Part shown: positions 1-8,754 of the stretch, in pieces
Position numbering within the stretch: position 1 is the stretch's first letter
Layout: each line of letters starts with the position of its first letter
Assembly: GCA_023434365.1 (NCBI GenBank)
Contig: JAEYSV010000064.1
Coordinates: 48,953 to 112,952, forward strand
Reading direction: 5' to 3'
DNA length: 64,000 nucleotides
Origin: Bacillota bacterium
GTDB taxonomy: Bacteria > Bacillota > Clostridia > Lachnospirales > Lachnospiraceae
Notes under the pieces: generated by a model
What the model was told of the DNA's origin: nothing
Databases searched by the model: none
What the model saw: the letters and a program-made list of their open reading frames with translations, nothing else
Program-made: the position numbers and the translations under genes

Positions 1-836
1 CGGTATTAACAAAGCAGGGGAAACTATGCTTTGTTGCAGCAACATATGATATAGTAGAAGAGGAAGATGATGTATTTGTTGAAGTCCAAAAGGGGATGAG
101 TTTAGTAGTGATTGATCTAAATAATAATGCATATACAATACCTTTTACAACACAGGATATAGCTAATGGAAGGTTTTTAAGTTCACTCAATTACTGTAAT
201 GATGAGGTATATGCGATAGTTACTCACTATAATATGGATATAACCGGTTACAATGTAGATCAAGGGATTGAAGAAGATAATGAAGAGTATATTGGAAAAG
301 AAAATGTTGATAATTTAAAGGAACCGCCTAAGAATCTGAAGCTTATAGAGTCGTATGTAAGGATTAATTCAAAAGATGAAAGTGAGATTATATGGAGTAA
401 ACAATATGAATCGTATTTTTTGTATCAAGGCAATGAATTACTTACGGTTCATGAGAATGAATTATATTGTTACAATTATAAAAAAGGTATTTTTAGCATA
501 AACGTAACAACAGGAGAAGAAAAAACGGTTCTTGTAACTGATGAAAATTTTGTTGAGTGTATAGATAATGAGTTTATCTTATATGACAATAGCGAAAGTG
601 ATAAACATACATTTAAGTTTTTTACACTAGATGGCAAAGAGTGCGGTAGTGGTGAACTAGATGCACCTTGGATTGCGAGAATAGATGGTTCTCTTTCAGA
701 ACGCTATGTTTTTTTGATGCAAAATAAGGAGGAACCTTGGTTTATTAAAATGGGATGGTGTTATAAGGACGATCTTAAAAAAGGAAAGACCGAATTACAT
801 AGAATGGATTTTGTGGATCTTGAGATTAAGGAATAA
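1..836 (+). CDS. Lipoprotein paralogue, 5' end cut off by window edge
   Basis: The reading frame is open from base 3 through the internal ATG at 96 to the stop at 836, so this is the C-terminal two thirds of a longer protein rather than a gene starting at 96. The encoded residues align almost throughout with the intact lipoprotein at 1559-2824, including the stretch before the ATG (VLTKQGKLCF against VLLTKQGKLYF). That indicates a tandem duplication. Shared features include a KECGSGE segment and the ending KKGKTELHRMDFVD. By analogy the full protein would be about 420 residues with a lipobox N-terminus. No catalytic motif is visible. The acidic, aromatic-rich pattern recalls repeat-built (propeller-like) surface proteins, but I cannot assign a function. 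Confidence 0.85.
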   Translation, partial: VLTKQGKLCFVAATYDIVEEEDDVFVEVQKGMSLVVIDLNNNAYTIPFTTQDIANGRFLSSLNYCNDEVYAIVTHYNMDITGYNVDQGIEEDNEEYIGKENVDNLKEPPKNLKLIESYVRINSKDESEIIWSKQYESYFLYQGNELLTVHENELYCYNYKKGIFSINVTTGEEKTVLVTDENFVECIDNEFILYDNSESDKHTFKFFTLDGKECGSGELDAPWIARIDGSLSERYVFLMQNKEEPWFIKMGWCYKDDLKKGKTELHRMDFVDLEIKE

Positions 837-920
837 CTGATAATTATCTTCTATCTGAGGCGACAGCGGAGCTTGGATTGGATAAGAGCATGAGGTGAGA
901 CGTAATTATTGGCATCACTA

Positions 921-949
921 TTGACTTTATTTACATAATAATACATAAT
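921..949 (+). promoter_or_regulatory. Candidate sigma-A promoter of the small secreted protein
   Basis: TTGACT at 921-926 and CATAAT at 944-949 are separated by 17 bases, about 60 bases before the ATG at 1008. Spacing is ideal but the -10 is imperfect and the region is AT-rich. Confidence 0.45.
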
Positions 950-1007
950 ATTCCATAGAGGGTATGAGTGTATTTTACAAATAATGATTTAATTATGGAG
1001 GGATTAT

Positions 1008-1415
1008 ATGTTTAAGAAAATTTTTACAATTACATTAGTAATTATTATGGCTTTGGGGAACACATTGACAGTTTGTGCAGCTGATATATACGGTCTTAAC
1101 GAGTATAATAATAATTTGAGTGACCGCCAATATTATGCAAAGTATAATAGTGTCAACAAAAATGTTGATGCCCGTACAGTTAATGATACAGATACACAGA
1201 AGACGTGTACTACATTACTTCAAGTAAAAAGTTTGAACTCGTATGGTGCTATAGCACAATCAGATTGGGGAAAGAATACAGTATACGGTAGTAATATAGG
1301 TGCGGGCGTTATAGTTAAGGTACCATATTCATCTTCGGGATTCTCATTTTACAGTGCTGATGTCAAACATACTATTGGTAAGGATACGTATACTGGCAGA
1401 CTAGGAGTTAGATAA
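1008..1415 (+). CDS. Small secreted protein of unknown function
   Basis: 135 residues, preceded by GGAGGG with good spacing to the ATG. Residues 1-25 form a clear Sec signal peptide: MFKK, then a hydrophobic core FTITLVIIMALG, then a cleavage region TVCAADIYG. The mature part is about 110 residues, rich in Tyr, Ser, Asn and Gly, with one remaining Cys and no membrane segment. It ends in a pattern resembling a short beta-sandwich (SGFSFYSADVKHTIGKDTYTGRL). I do not recognise a family. It sits between two paralogous lipoproteins and upstream of a solute-binding-like lipoprotein and an ABC permease/ATPase. It could therefore be a cargo or ligand of that surface system; this is inference from position only. 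Confidence 0.75.
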   Translation: MFKKIFTITLVIIMALGNTLTVCAADIYGLNEYNNNLSDRQYYAKYNSVNKNVDARTVNDTDTQKTCTTLLQVKSLNSYGAIAQSDWGKNTVYGSNIGAGVIVKVPYSSSGFSFYSADVKHTIGKDTYTGRLGVR

Positions 1416-1558
1416 TAAATAGTCACTAAGTTATGATTTAATAGATATCACTCATACCCAGTTTTAATATCTAGATACTATATAATATGATATTCTCATA
1501 TAAAAAGACTTATTGTCTTAAAGTTTTATTTTATGAAAAGTTAGAATGGAGATAAATT

Positions 1559-2824
1559 ATGAGGGAGATAAAAAAATCTATTTGTTATTTATGTATACTG
1601 TGTTTGCTCATCATGTCTGGATGTTCTAATCGAAAGGGTAGCGATGACTCGAAAGAAACAACTACGGGAATAATGAATTATTCTTTATATAAGCAAAGTA
1701 TTTCACAATCAGGTGTTTTGACTTATTATAATAGCTTTTTGGAGTTTTATGATTTTAAAACCAATCAGGCAGTAATATTATGCGATAAGCCTAATTGTAT
1801 GCATAACACTAGTGAATGCAATGCATTTAAGGACTTTATAGCTAATGTTGCTTTCTTTTATCAAGATTCGTTATACTATTTTTCGCAAGACTCACTTAAT
1901 ATCATGTGTCTTTACAAAGCGGACAAAAATGGAATGAACGAGAGAATGATTATTTCGGACATACCTGTTGCTAGTATGAATGATGTGTTGTTAACTAAAC
2001 AGGGGAAACTATACTTTATTGCATCAACCAATGATATAATAGAAGATGAAGATGGTGAAGTAATAGAAATAAACCAAAATGGGATGAGTTTAGTTGTGGT
2101 AGATTTAAATAAAGATACATATACAATACCTTTTACAACACATGATATAGCTAATGGAAGGTTTTTAAGTTCACTTAATTGCTATGATGATGAGGTATAT
2201 GCAATAGTTACTCACTATAATATGGATATAACTGGTTACAATGTTGATCAAGCGATTGAAGAAGAAAATGAAGAAGAAATTGGAGAAGAAAATGTAGAGA
2301 ATTTAAAGGAACCGCCTAAGGATCTAAAAATGATAGAATCAGTTATTAGGATTAATTCAAAAGATGAAAGTGAGATTATATGGAGTAAACAATATGAATC
2401 GTATAGAACGGATCAAGGCTGTGAATTACTAACGGTTAGTAAGAATGAATTATATTTTTATAATTATAAAAAAGGAATTTCTAGCATAAATGTAACAACA
2501 GGGGAAGAAAAAACGGTTCTTAAAACTGATGAAAAGTCTGTTAAGTGTATAGATAACGAGTTCATCTTATATGATAATAGCGGAAGTGATACACACACAT
2601 TTAAGTTTTATACACTAGATGGCAAAGAGTGTGGTAGTGGTGAATTTGATGCGCCTAGGATCGCAAAAATAGATGGATCACTTGCAGATCGCTATGTATT
2701 TTTGTTAAAAAATAATGAGAACCCATGGTTAGATAAAATGGGATGGTGTTATAAGGACGATCTTAAGAAAGGAAAGACCGAATTACATAAAATGAATTTT
2801 GTGGATAATGAGACCACAGAATAA
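1559..2824 (+). CDS. Surface lipoprotein, unknown function
   Basis: 421 residues. The N-terminus is a lipoprotein signal: basic MREIKK, a hydrophobic core, and the lipobox LIMSGC with Cys22 as the lipidation site. A Ser/Lys-rich linker follows. The body has repeated short beta-like segments (for example YFYNYKKGISSINVTTGEE and FILYDNSGSD), typical of bacterial surface proteins with propeller-like folds, and an acidic insert around residues 230-250 (many Glu). CDKPNCMHNTSEC near residues 75-90 could be a small disulfide or metal knuckle. It is the intact paralogue of the partial gene at the left window edge. The next gene starts about 80 bases downstream, so it may belong to the same transcript as the transporter genes up to 7755. 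Confidence 0.85.
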   Translation: MREIKKSICYLCILCLLIMSGCSNRKGSDDSKETTTGIMNYSLYKQSISQSGVLTYYNSFLEFYDFKTNQAVILCDKPNCMHNTSECNAFKDFIANVAFFYQDSLYYFSQDSLNIMCLYKADKNGMNERMIISDIPVASMNDVLLTKQGKLYFIASTNDIIEDEDGEVIEINQNGMSLVVVDLNKDTYTIPFTTHDIANGRFLSSLNCYDDEVYAIVTHYNMDITGYNVDQAIEEENEEEIGEENVENLKEPPKDLKMIESVIRINSKDESEIIWSKQYESYRTDQGCELLTVSKNELYFYNYKKGISSINVTTGEEKTVLKTDEKSVKCIDNEFILYDNSGSDTHTFKFYTLDGKECGSGEFDAPRIAKIDGSLADRYVFLLKNNENPWLDKMGWCYKDDLKKGKTELHKMNFVDNETTE

Positions 2825-2902
2825 CTGATAATTTTGCAACGTTACATTTATGTAAATGTCGAAAGATTCGTTTATTATAATTATTGTAAAAGGAGTATCA
2901 TA

Positions 2903-4501
2903 ATGAAATTTAGAGTATTAGTGCTAATATCCGCTCTGTTGTGCATAATTAGCGCTGGATGTTCCGAAAAGGATATTTCTTCGCTGCTATCAAATAAACA
3001 TAACTTAGATACAAGTTTTAGTAATTTTGAATCAGTACCATCTAATGAAGTAAGTTCTAATGTAGTACAGAAGGATAAGAAATTAGTTTTCTTAATTTAT
3101 CAGTATGATTATTTAATAGATTCTCTTATTGAAGAAAAGTTAAATGCATTGCTTAACAGTAGAGAGCGTGATTATACTGTAGATATTGTTGGATTAACAA
3201 GGGATGAAATGGAGTTATCTACAATCCATAAAGCAGAGGATATGTTACATAAGAAAGAGCAGTTAGATATTTTGTGTTGTGGTGGAATGGAGGTAAATGG
3301 GGTTAATCCTTACGAGTATTGTATTTCAAATGGCTATTTTATTGAACTTGATGACTTTCTTACCTCAAAGAAAGGAAGTAAGCTATATAATGCCTTTGAT
3401 GAAATGGTATGGGATCGAGTTAGAAACAGTAATGGAAAAATATACGGCATAAATAATTGTACAGCACTAGGTGATTCGATTGGTTTTGCTTACGATTCTG
3501 AGATTTGTAGTTATTACGATTTTCATTTTGAAGAATTTTGGAAAGATATGTTATCAGCAGAACCGATATTTAGTAAAATGATTAACAGTAAGATTACGCC
3601 TGTATGCTTAGATCGTTATGATCTTCTATTAGATAACTATATTGGAATGGATGTATATCGTAATATTTTCATGTTAAAGCATCAAAACGATGAGGTAGAA
3701 GCTTACAATTTCCTAGATGACCCGAATATTATTGAAAAATATAAATCACTTGGTGAACTAAGAGCGAAAGGATATTTAACTTATTCAGAGTATATCAAAG
3801 AGGAGTTTTCTTCTGATAAAAGTTTCCAATTAAATAAATCATGTGATTCATTTCAATATATATTTACAATTATCAACAATAACCTTAATGTTACATCAGA
3901 TAAAATAGTGATTAACTGTAATAATGATGATATGCCTTTGTTAGTTGATTTATATATACCAAAAGAAAATAATTATAGTTATATTAATGATTATCGAATG
4001 CAGACAGGAGTGTTGGAGTCTTCTAAATATAAAGATGAAAGCCTAGATTTTCTTCAACTAATCTATACAGATGAAGAAATCGGCAGCTTATTATCATATG
4101 GAATTGAAGGGAGACAGTTTTTAGTTAATAATGATAGATTAATATTTAACACAAATACAGAGATACTAGAAAGTCCTAAAGTGTTTCCAGTAGACAGCAC
4201 ACGTTATTTTCCAATTCAAAGATTACAAGAAAAGTATCAAGACGAAAGAAAAAATATGAATTCTAATATTCAAAATGGTGCACTCTATCAAGATATGGTT
4301 GACTTTACTGGGTTGAAGAAAGAGTATGAGGAATGTAATAAATTATTTAATGAGTATGCGTTGGCCTTTATTGGTTATTATGAGGATGAAACGGAAGAAA
4401 AGCTGTCAGAACTTAATGAAAAGCTAAAATTAGCAGGTTATGAAGAATTATTAGACTACATTAATAGTTACATCGTAAATAAAGGGGTAAATATAGGGTG
4501 A
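2903..4501 (+). CDS. Extracellular solute-binding-like lipoprotein
   Basis: I place the start at the ATG at 2903, behind AAAGGAG. A TTG 69 bases upstream in frame has no ribosome site and would bury the signal peptide. The 532-residue product begins MKFRVLVLISALLC and has the lipobox IISAGC (Cys near residue 19). The body resembles family-1 extracellular solute-binding proteins: an early beta strand (KKLVFLIYQYD), a segment LDILCCGG, then GKIYGINNCTALGDSIGFAYD, the usual place where such proteins contact the ligand. The C-terminal half is helical. The gene is 7 bases from a large ABC-2 type permease, not from MalF/MalG-type importers. It may therefore be an accessory lipoprotein of an export system rather than a sugar receptor. 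Confidence 0.75.
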   Translation: MKFRVLVLISALLCIISAGCSEKDISSLLSNKHNLDTSFSNFESVPSNEVSSNVVQKDKKLVFLIYQYDYLIDSLIEEKLNALLNSRERDYTVDIVGLTRDEMELSTIHKAEDMLHKKEQLDILCCGGMEVNGVNPYEYCISNGYFIELDDFLTSKKGSKLYNAFDEMVWDRVRNSNGKIYGINNCTALGDSIGFAYDSEICSYYDFHFEEFWKDMLSAEPIFSKMINSKITPVCLDRYDLLLDNYIGMDVYRNIFMLKHQNDEVEAYNFLDDPNIIEKYKSLGELRAKGYLTYSEYIKEEFSSDKSFQLNKSCDSFQYIFTIINNNLNVTSDKIVINCNNDDMPLLVDLYIPKENNYSYINDYRMQTGVLESSKYKDESLDFLQLIYTDEEIGSLLSYGIEGRQFLVNNDRLIFNTNTEILESPKVFPVDSTRYFPIQRLQEKYQDERKNMNSNIQNGALYQDMVDFTGLKKEYEECNKLFNEYALAFIGYYEDETEEKLSELNEKLKLAGYEELLDYINSYIVNKGVNIG

Positions 4502-4508
4502 GAATAAT

Positions 4509-6863
4509 ATGAGGTTAATAAGAAAAGAGTTCTTAAAATTATATGGTGGACAACGTGGTTTCTTTTTGCTAGTTGGGTTGTTGTTTTTTAATGTAACAAT
4601 ACTTTATTTGAATAATGTAACATTGCAAGATATAAAGAGTTATTCAATTGACTCCTATCGTCATTTTTTTGATGACGTCAAAGAGAAGGATGCAAAGATT
4701 GCAACGAGCGAAATTAATGAGTCGCTTATTAAACTCGAAGCGTCAGCGTATCTAAAAGCATCGCGTTATGGGAAGGAAGTAAGGCAGGAGGATTTTGATT
4801 ATATAACAGATATTTATCAGATTACTCCCAAAAAGGACTTTATTGAGTATTTTCGATCAGGTGCTTACCTGAAATATACAGATTCAATAGAAAGTGAACA
4901 TGATCTATATCGCGATATGCTAAAAGAGCTAGGCGAATATGTAGGATATGATACATACCTGGAAAAGCTTTTCACAGGTGCACAGGGTTTGGCAAAAATA
5001 TCTCTGTTTGCAGATGAGAATTCTTTTAGTAGTAGAAATATTGATAAAACGGCGAAGGATTTTGAGCACCTTAAGGGGAATCAAATTGAGTTTGACATCT
5101 CCAAGGGAGTTACAATGGCTACAGAGTTTCTGCCAACGGACTTGATAGCTATTAGTGGTATCTTTATTATCTGCTTCCTGCTAATTACTAGAGAGAAGGA
5201 AACGAACCAATTAACTCTTGTAAAAACGATGTATAATGGCCGAGGCAGGCTTGCGCTTTCTAAATATATGGTTGGCGTGATTAGTTGCGTATTATTTTCG
5301 GTAATCTTATATATGGGTAATTACCTGGTGGCAAGCGCAACATATGGATTCGGGAATCTTGACCGAACGATTCAGAGTATTTCTAACTATCAGGGAAGCA
5401 ATCTATCTATTACGGTAATGGAGTATCTACTATATTTTATAGTTCTCAAAGCAATAGTATATGTTATGCTTATGTCTCTTATTTATTTTATTTGTGTAGC
5501 AAGTAAGCATACAATTCAGATTTATGTAGTTAACGTTGTGATATTTGTGGTAAGTGCCGTATTTTATTTTACCTTATCAGAGAATTCCTATCTGGCATTA
5601 TTTAAATACATTAATCTGTTTCAGATGATGAATGTAGCATCATTACTGGGTGAATACCGCAATCTGAATATATTGTCGTATCCGGTGAATTCTCAGCATG
5701 TATTTGTCATTATAATACCACTGACAACGTTGTTATTTATGATTCTTGGAATAATAATGTTTGCCAGACAAAAAATATTACATGGATCAAAGAGTAGATT
5801 TGTTCAATTGATAATTGCACTTAAACAAAAGTTTAATTATAAGCTATATAGACATACGAATCTGTGGTCGCATGAAATATTTAAAATAATGGTAAAGGGA
5901 AGAGGTTTACTTATCTTATTACTTGGCTTTGGTGCATTTGTTTATATGTACTCGCCTGTGAAAGAAGTATTTCTTACCCCGTATGATGTTTACTATAAAC
6001 AGTATATGATGAAACTTGAGGGAACAGTTACCGATAAGACTGAGGATTATTTTACCAAAGAAATGGACAGGCTTGAAAAGATTAAGATGGAGTCAAAAGA
6101 GGAGTATGATGATAACCAGGAGACAGCTCTCAAATTCGTTATGGAACGAGCAGAATATGCGAAGGGTGTGAATGGCGGGTATTTATTATATGATAAGGGA
6201 TATGGCTTGCTAACTGGTTTAGATGCTCAAACCGATATGATGTTGGCGATAAAAGTGATTCTAATAACACTCTTAATCTTGGCATACGTCTGGTCAGTGG
6301 AACATGAAGACAATGCAATCAAGGTAATAAGAACGACTTATTATGGAAGAAAGCGGCTGTTTAGAGTAAAATTTATCATTAGTTTGGTGCTTTTGATTGT
6401 TGTCTTGTTCGTGGTTTATGGAGTTACAATTATAGAAACGTTGAATGCGTATGGTTTACGAGCAATAGATGCACCTGCTGCGAGTATGCCACACTTATCA
6501 AAGGTTCCAGAATATATAAGTATTCTTCAGTATTTGATTATCATTTCGGTGATACGAATTATAGGGTTTGTTCTCATGGTATTGCTGATATTTACAATAT
6601 CTAATAAAGCAAAAAGCATGATTTATTCCGTAGGTATTAGTATAGTTGTTTTAGTGTTACCGATTATATTAATCCTATTGAATCTTTCAATCTTTAACTT
6701 TATGCTAATTACACCGCTACTACTTGGCAATGTGATATTTAATCCATCGGAGATTAGTCTTTTTAAAGCACATCCTATTCTAATCTATCTCACGGTGGGA
6801 AGTATGTTAGTAGGAATCATTTATTATTGTAGAAGAGGGCTTAAGAGTGTTCGTACAGAATAA
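4509..6863 (+). CDS. Double-length ABC-2 type permease
   Basis: 784 residues with two similar halves. Each half starts with one N-terminal membrane segment after a basic stretch (RLIRKEFLKLYGGQRG; LWSHEIFKIMVKGRG). Each then has a long extracytoplasmic, charged helical loop and a block of about five or six membrane segments. The cytoplasmic joints also match (REKETNQLTLVKTMYNGRGRL near residue 230; EHEDNAIKVIRTTYYGRKRL near residue 605). Each half looks like one ABC-2 permease subunit, so one polypeptide could supply the whole membrane dimer for the ATPase encoded next. It sits 7 bases after the lipoprotein gene and 28 bases before the ATPase gene. Substrate unknown; export of a lipid, peptide or surface component is the usual role of this class. 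Confidence 0.8.
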   Translation: MRLIRKEFLKLYGGQRGFFLLVGLLFFNVTILYLNNVTLQDIKSYSIDSYRHFFDDVKEKDAKIATSEINESLIKLEASAYLKASRYGKEVRQEDFDYITDIYQITPKKDFIEYFRSGAYLKYTDSIESEHDLYRDMLKELGEYVGYDTYLEKLFTGAQGLAKISLFADENSFSSRNIDKTAKDFEHLKGNQIEFDISKGVTMATEFLPTDLIAISGIFIICFLLITREKETNQLTLVKTMYNGRGRLALSKYMVGVISCVLFSVILYMGNYLVASATYGFGNLDRTIQSISNYQGSNLSITVMEYLLYFIVLKAIVYVMLMSLIYFICVASKHTIQIYVVNVVIFVVSAVFYFTLSENSYLALFKYINLFQMMNVASLLGEYRNLNILSYPVNSQHVFVIIIPLTTLLFMILGIIMFARQKILHGSKSRFVQLIIALKQKFNYKLYRHTNLWSHEIFKIMVKGRGLLILLLGFGAFVYMYSPVKEVFLTPYDVYYKQYMMKLEGTVTDKTEDYFTKEMDRLEKIKMESKEEYDDNQETALKFVMERAEYAKGVNGGYLLYDKGYGLLTGLDAQTDMMLAIKVILITLLILAYVWSVEHEDNAIKVIRTTYYGRKRLFRVKFIISLVLLIVVLFVVYGVTIIETLNAYGLRAIDAPAASMPHLSKVPEYISILQYLIIISVIRIIGFVLMVLLIFTISNKAKSMIYSVGISIVVLVLPIILILLNLSIFNFMLITPLLLGNVIFNPSEISLFKAHPILIYLTVGSMLVGIIYYCRRGLKSVRTE

Positions 6864-6891
6864 TTGAATAATTATAGAGGGGGTTTATGTA

Positions 6892-7755
6892 ATGCAATTG
6901 ACAATAAAAGGTTTGGATAAGACCTATGGTACCAATCATGCACTCAATCACTTTACATATGATTTTACACAAGGAGTATATGGGTTGCTTGGCCCAAATG
7001 GGGCAGGCAAATCAACATTAATGAACATCATTACTGATAACTTAAAGCAGGATGAAGGTACGATTTCAGTTGGTGATAAAGAGGTAACAGAGTTAGGAAA
7101 AGAGTATCGTAAGCTTCTTGGTTATATGCCGCAGCAACAAGGGGTATATACAGGATTTACACTAGGGAGATTTTTATACTATATTGCTTCGTTAAAGGGA
7201 ATACCAAAAGCAAAAGCAAGGGAAGAAATTGAATGGATATTGCCACTTGTGAACCTTTCTGATTGTATGGATAAGCGTCTGGGTGCTTTTTCGGGAGGAA
7301 TGAAGCAAAGGGCATTAATAGCTCAAGCAATGCTTGGGAGTCCGAAGATCTTAATATTAGATGAGCCAACAGCTGGTCTTGACCCAAAGGAACGAATAAG
7401 AATTCGTAATATGATTGCAGAGATTGCATTTGAAAAAATAGTCATCTTAGCTACCCATGTTGTTTCAGATATTGAATTTATCGCGAAAGAGATTCTCTTA
7501 CTTAAGAAAGGAGTCCTAATTGATTCCGGCAATCCATTAGATATGTGTAATAAGATAGAAGATAAGACTTATAACATATTAACCCAGATGGATGAAATTG
7601 ATGCGATAAGCAAAAAGTATAAAGTATGCAATATTTCGAAGGAAAACGACGGTATTGTGGTACGCGTACTATCTGATTGTGGGATTGACGGATATAAATA
7701 TGAGCGGGTAAAACCAACGTTGGAGGATGTATACCTGCATTCGTTTGATGATTAA
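6892..7755 (+). CDS. ABC transporter ATP-binding protein
   Basis: 287 residues preceded by AGAGGGGG. All ABC ATPase motifs are intact: Walker A GPNGAGKST at about 34-42, signature FSGGMKQR near 133-140, Walker B ILILDEPTAGLD near 153-164, and switch His in ATHVVSD near 188. The last 75 residues form the C-terminal extension typical of ABC-2 (CcmA/NatA-like) ATPases. It directly follows the double permease and should be its motor on the cytoplasmic face. The preceding lipoprotein genes may be part of the same complex. Family assignment is certain; substrate is not. Confidence 0.93.
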   Translation: MQLTIKGLDKTYGTNHALNHFTYDFTQGVYGLLGPNGAGKSTLMNIITDNLKQDEGTISVGDKEVTELGKEYRKLLGYMPQQQGVYTGFTLGRFLYYIASLKGIPKAKAREEIEWILPLVNLSDCMDKRLGAFSGGMKQRALIAQAMLGSPKILILDEPTAGLDPKERIRIRNMIAEIAFEKIVILATHVVSDIEFIAKEILLLKKGVLIDSGNPLDMCNKIEDKTYNILTQMDEIDAISKKYKVCNISKENDGIVVRVLSDCGIDGYKYERVKPTLEDVYLHSFDD

Positions 7756-7777
7756 TTTCTAGAAATGGGGTTGAAGC

Positions 7778-8617
7778 ATGAACAATGATACAAAAACTAT
7801 CAACGCAATCGAAGAGTATTGCCTAAATAAACCGGGAGCCTATGAATCAAGACCATTTGGCCAATATCCAATCTGTTATCGGATAATGGGCAAGATTTTT
7901 GCACAGTTTAATTCGCAAGAAAACTTTTATAAGCTTACATTAAAATGTGAGCCTACAAAAGCGTATTTTTATCGACATCTTTATCCGGATGTTGTAGTAC
8001 GTGGATATCATTGCCCGCCAGTTCAACAGCCATACTGGAATACGATTGATTTGGATGCTTTTACTGATTTGACGATGTTGTACCTGATGATAGATGAAGC
8101 ATACGATGCAGTAATAGAACAATTCAGTAAAAAAGCAAAAAAGCAGCTATTAGCGTTGTCTGACTTGGAATTTAAGAATACTAATGGGGATGACCCTGAT
8201 TTTGCGATGCTGTGCGATAAACTTGATGGAGCTCTTGATGAACTTGTGGGGAAGAAATTTCAAAGAAGCCAGTATGAGAAGTATAATCAAAGAGATAGTA
8301 TCCATGATGTAATCGTAGTTTATCAGAATGGAGTGCCTGTAGCTTGTGGCGCATATAAAATGTATGATGAAAGTCATGCGGAGTTAAAGCGCATTTATAC
8401 CGAACCGTCCTGTCGCAATATGGGATTAGGGGCAGAACTGATTAGACGATTAGAGGCCAGGGCAAAGATTAATGGGTTTAAGTGGTGTATTTTAGAAACG
8501 GGAACGCCACTAGAAGCCGCCTGTTATCTTTATAAAAAGGCAGGATACAAAGTTATGCCAAATTATGGACCATATGTTGATATGCCGAATTCCATTTGCA
8601 TGACACGTAAAATTTGA
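7778..8617 (+). CDS. YjbR/MmcQ-like domain fused to GNAT acetyltransferase
   Basis: 279 residues, ribosome site AATGGGG before the ATG. Residues 1 to about 112 match the MmcQ/YjbR fold: ESRPFGQYPICYRIMGKIFAQF, KCEP, and the conserved end WNTIDLDAFTDLTMLYLMIDEAYDAV. After a helical linker, residues about 150-279 are a GNAT N-acetyltransferase. They carry LKRIYTEPSCRNMGLGAELIRRLE, containing the Q/RxxGxG/A-type acetyl-CoA pyrophosphate loop (here RNMGLGA), and the C-terminal ETGTPLEAACYLYKKAGYK typical of the family. The MmcQ/YjbR fold is often linked to DNA or protein binding, so the fusion may steer the acetyltransferase to a target. It stands 22 bases after the ABC operon and may be read through from it. 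Confidence 0.85.
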   Translation: MNNDTKTINAIEEYCLNKPGAYESRPFGQYPICYRIMGKIFAQFNSQENFYKLTLKCEPTKAYFYRHLYPDVVVRGYHCPPVQQPYWNTIDLDAFTDLTMLYLMIDEAYDAVIEQFSKKAKKQLLALSDLEFKNTNGDDPDFAMLCDKLDGALDELVGKKFQRSQYEKYNQRDSIHDVIVVYQNGVPVACGAYKMYDESHAELKRIYTEPSCRNMGLGAELIRRLEARAKINGFKWCILETGTPLEAACYLYKKAGYKVMPNYGPYVDMPNSICMTRKI

Positions 8618-8754
8618 ACATCCTTAGCAATATGATATTATGGAGTATTGATTACTCCACGAATCAATGAAATTAGAACTTAGCCTAATAGAACAGGGTA
8701 ATGTTTCCAAAGTGTTAAACATATATTAGTAAAAATTATATTAAAGGTATAATT

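Noticed and set aside
2834..2902. TTG-initiated 23-residue extension of the solute-binding lipoprotein
   Set aside because: It would bury the lipoprotein signal peptide; the ATG at 2903 has AAAGGAG directly upstream.
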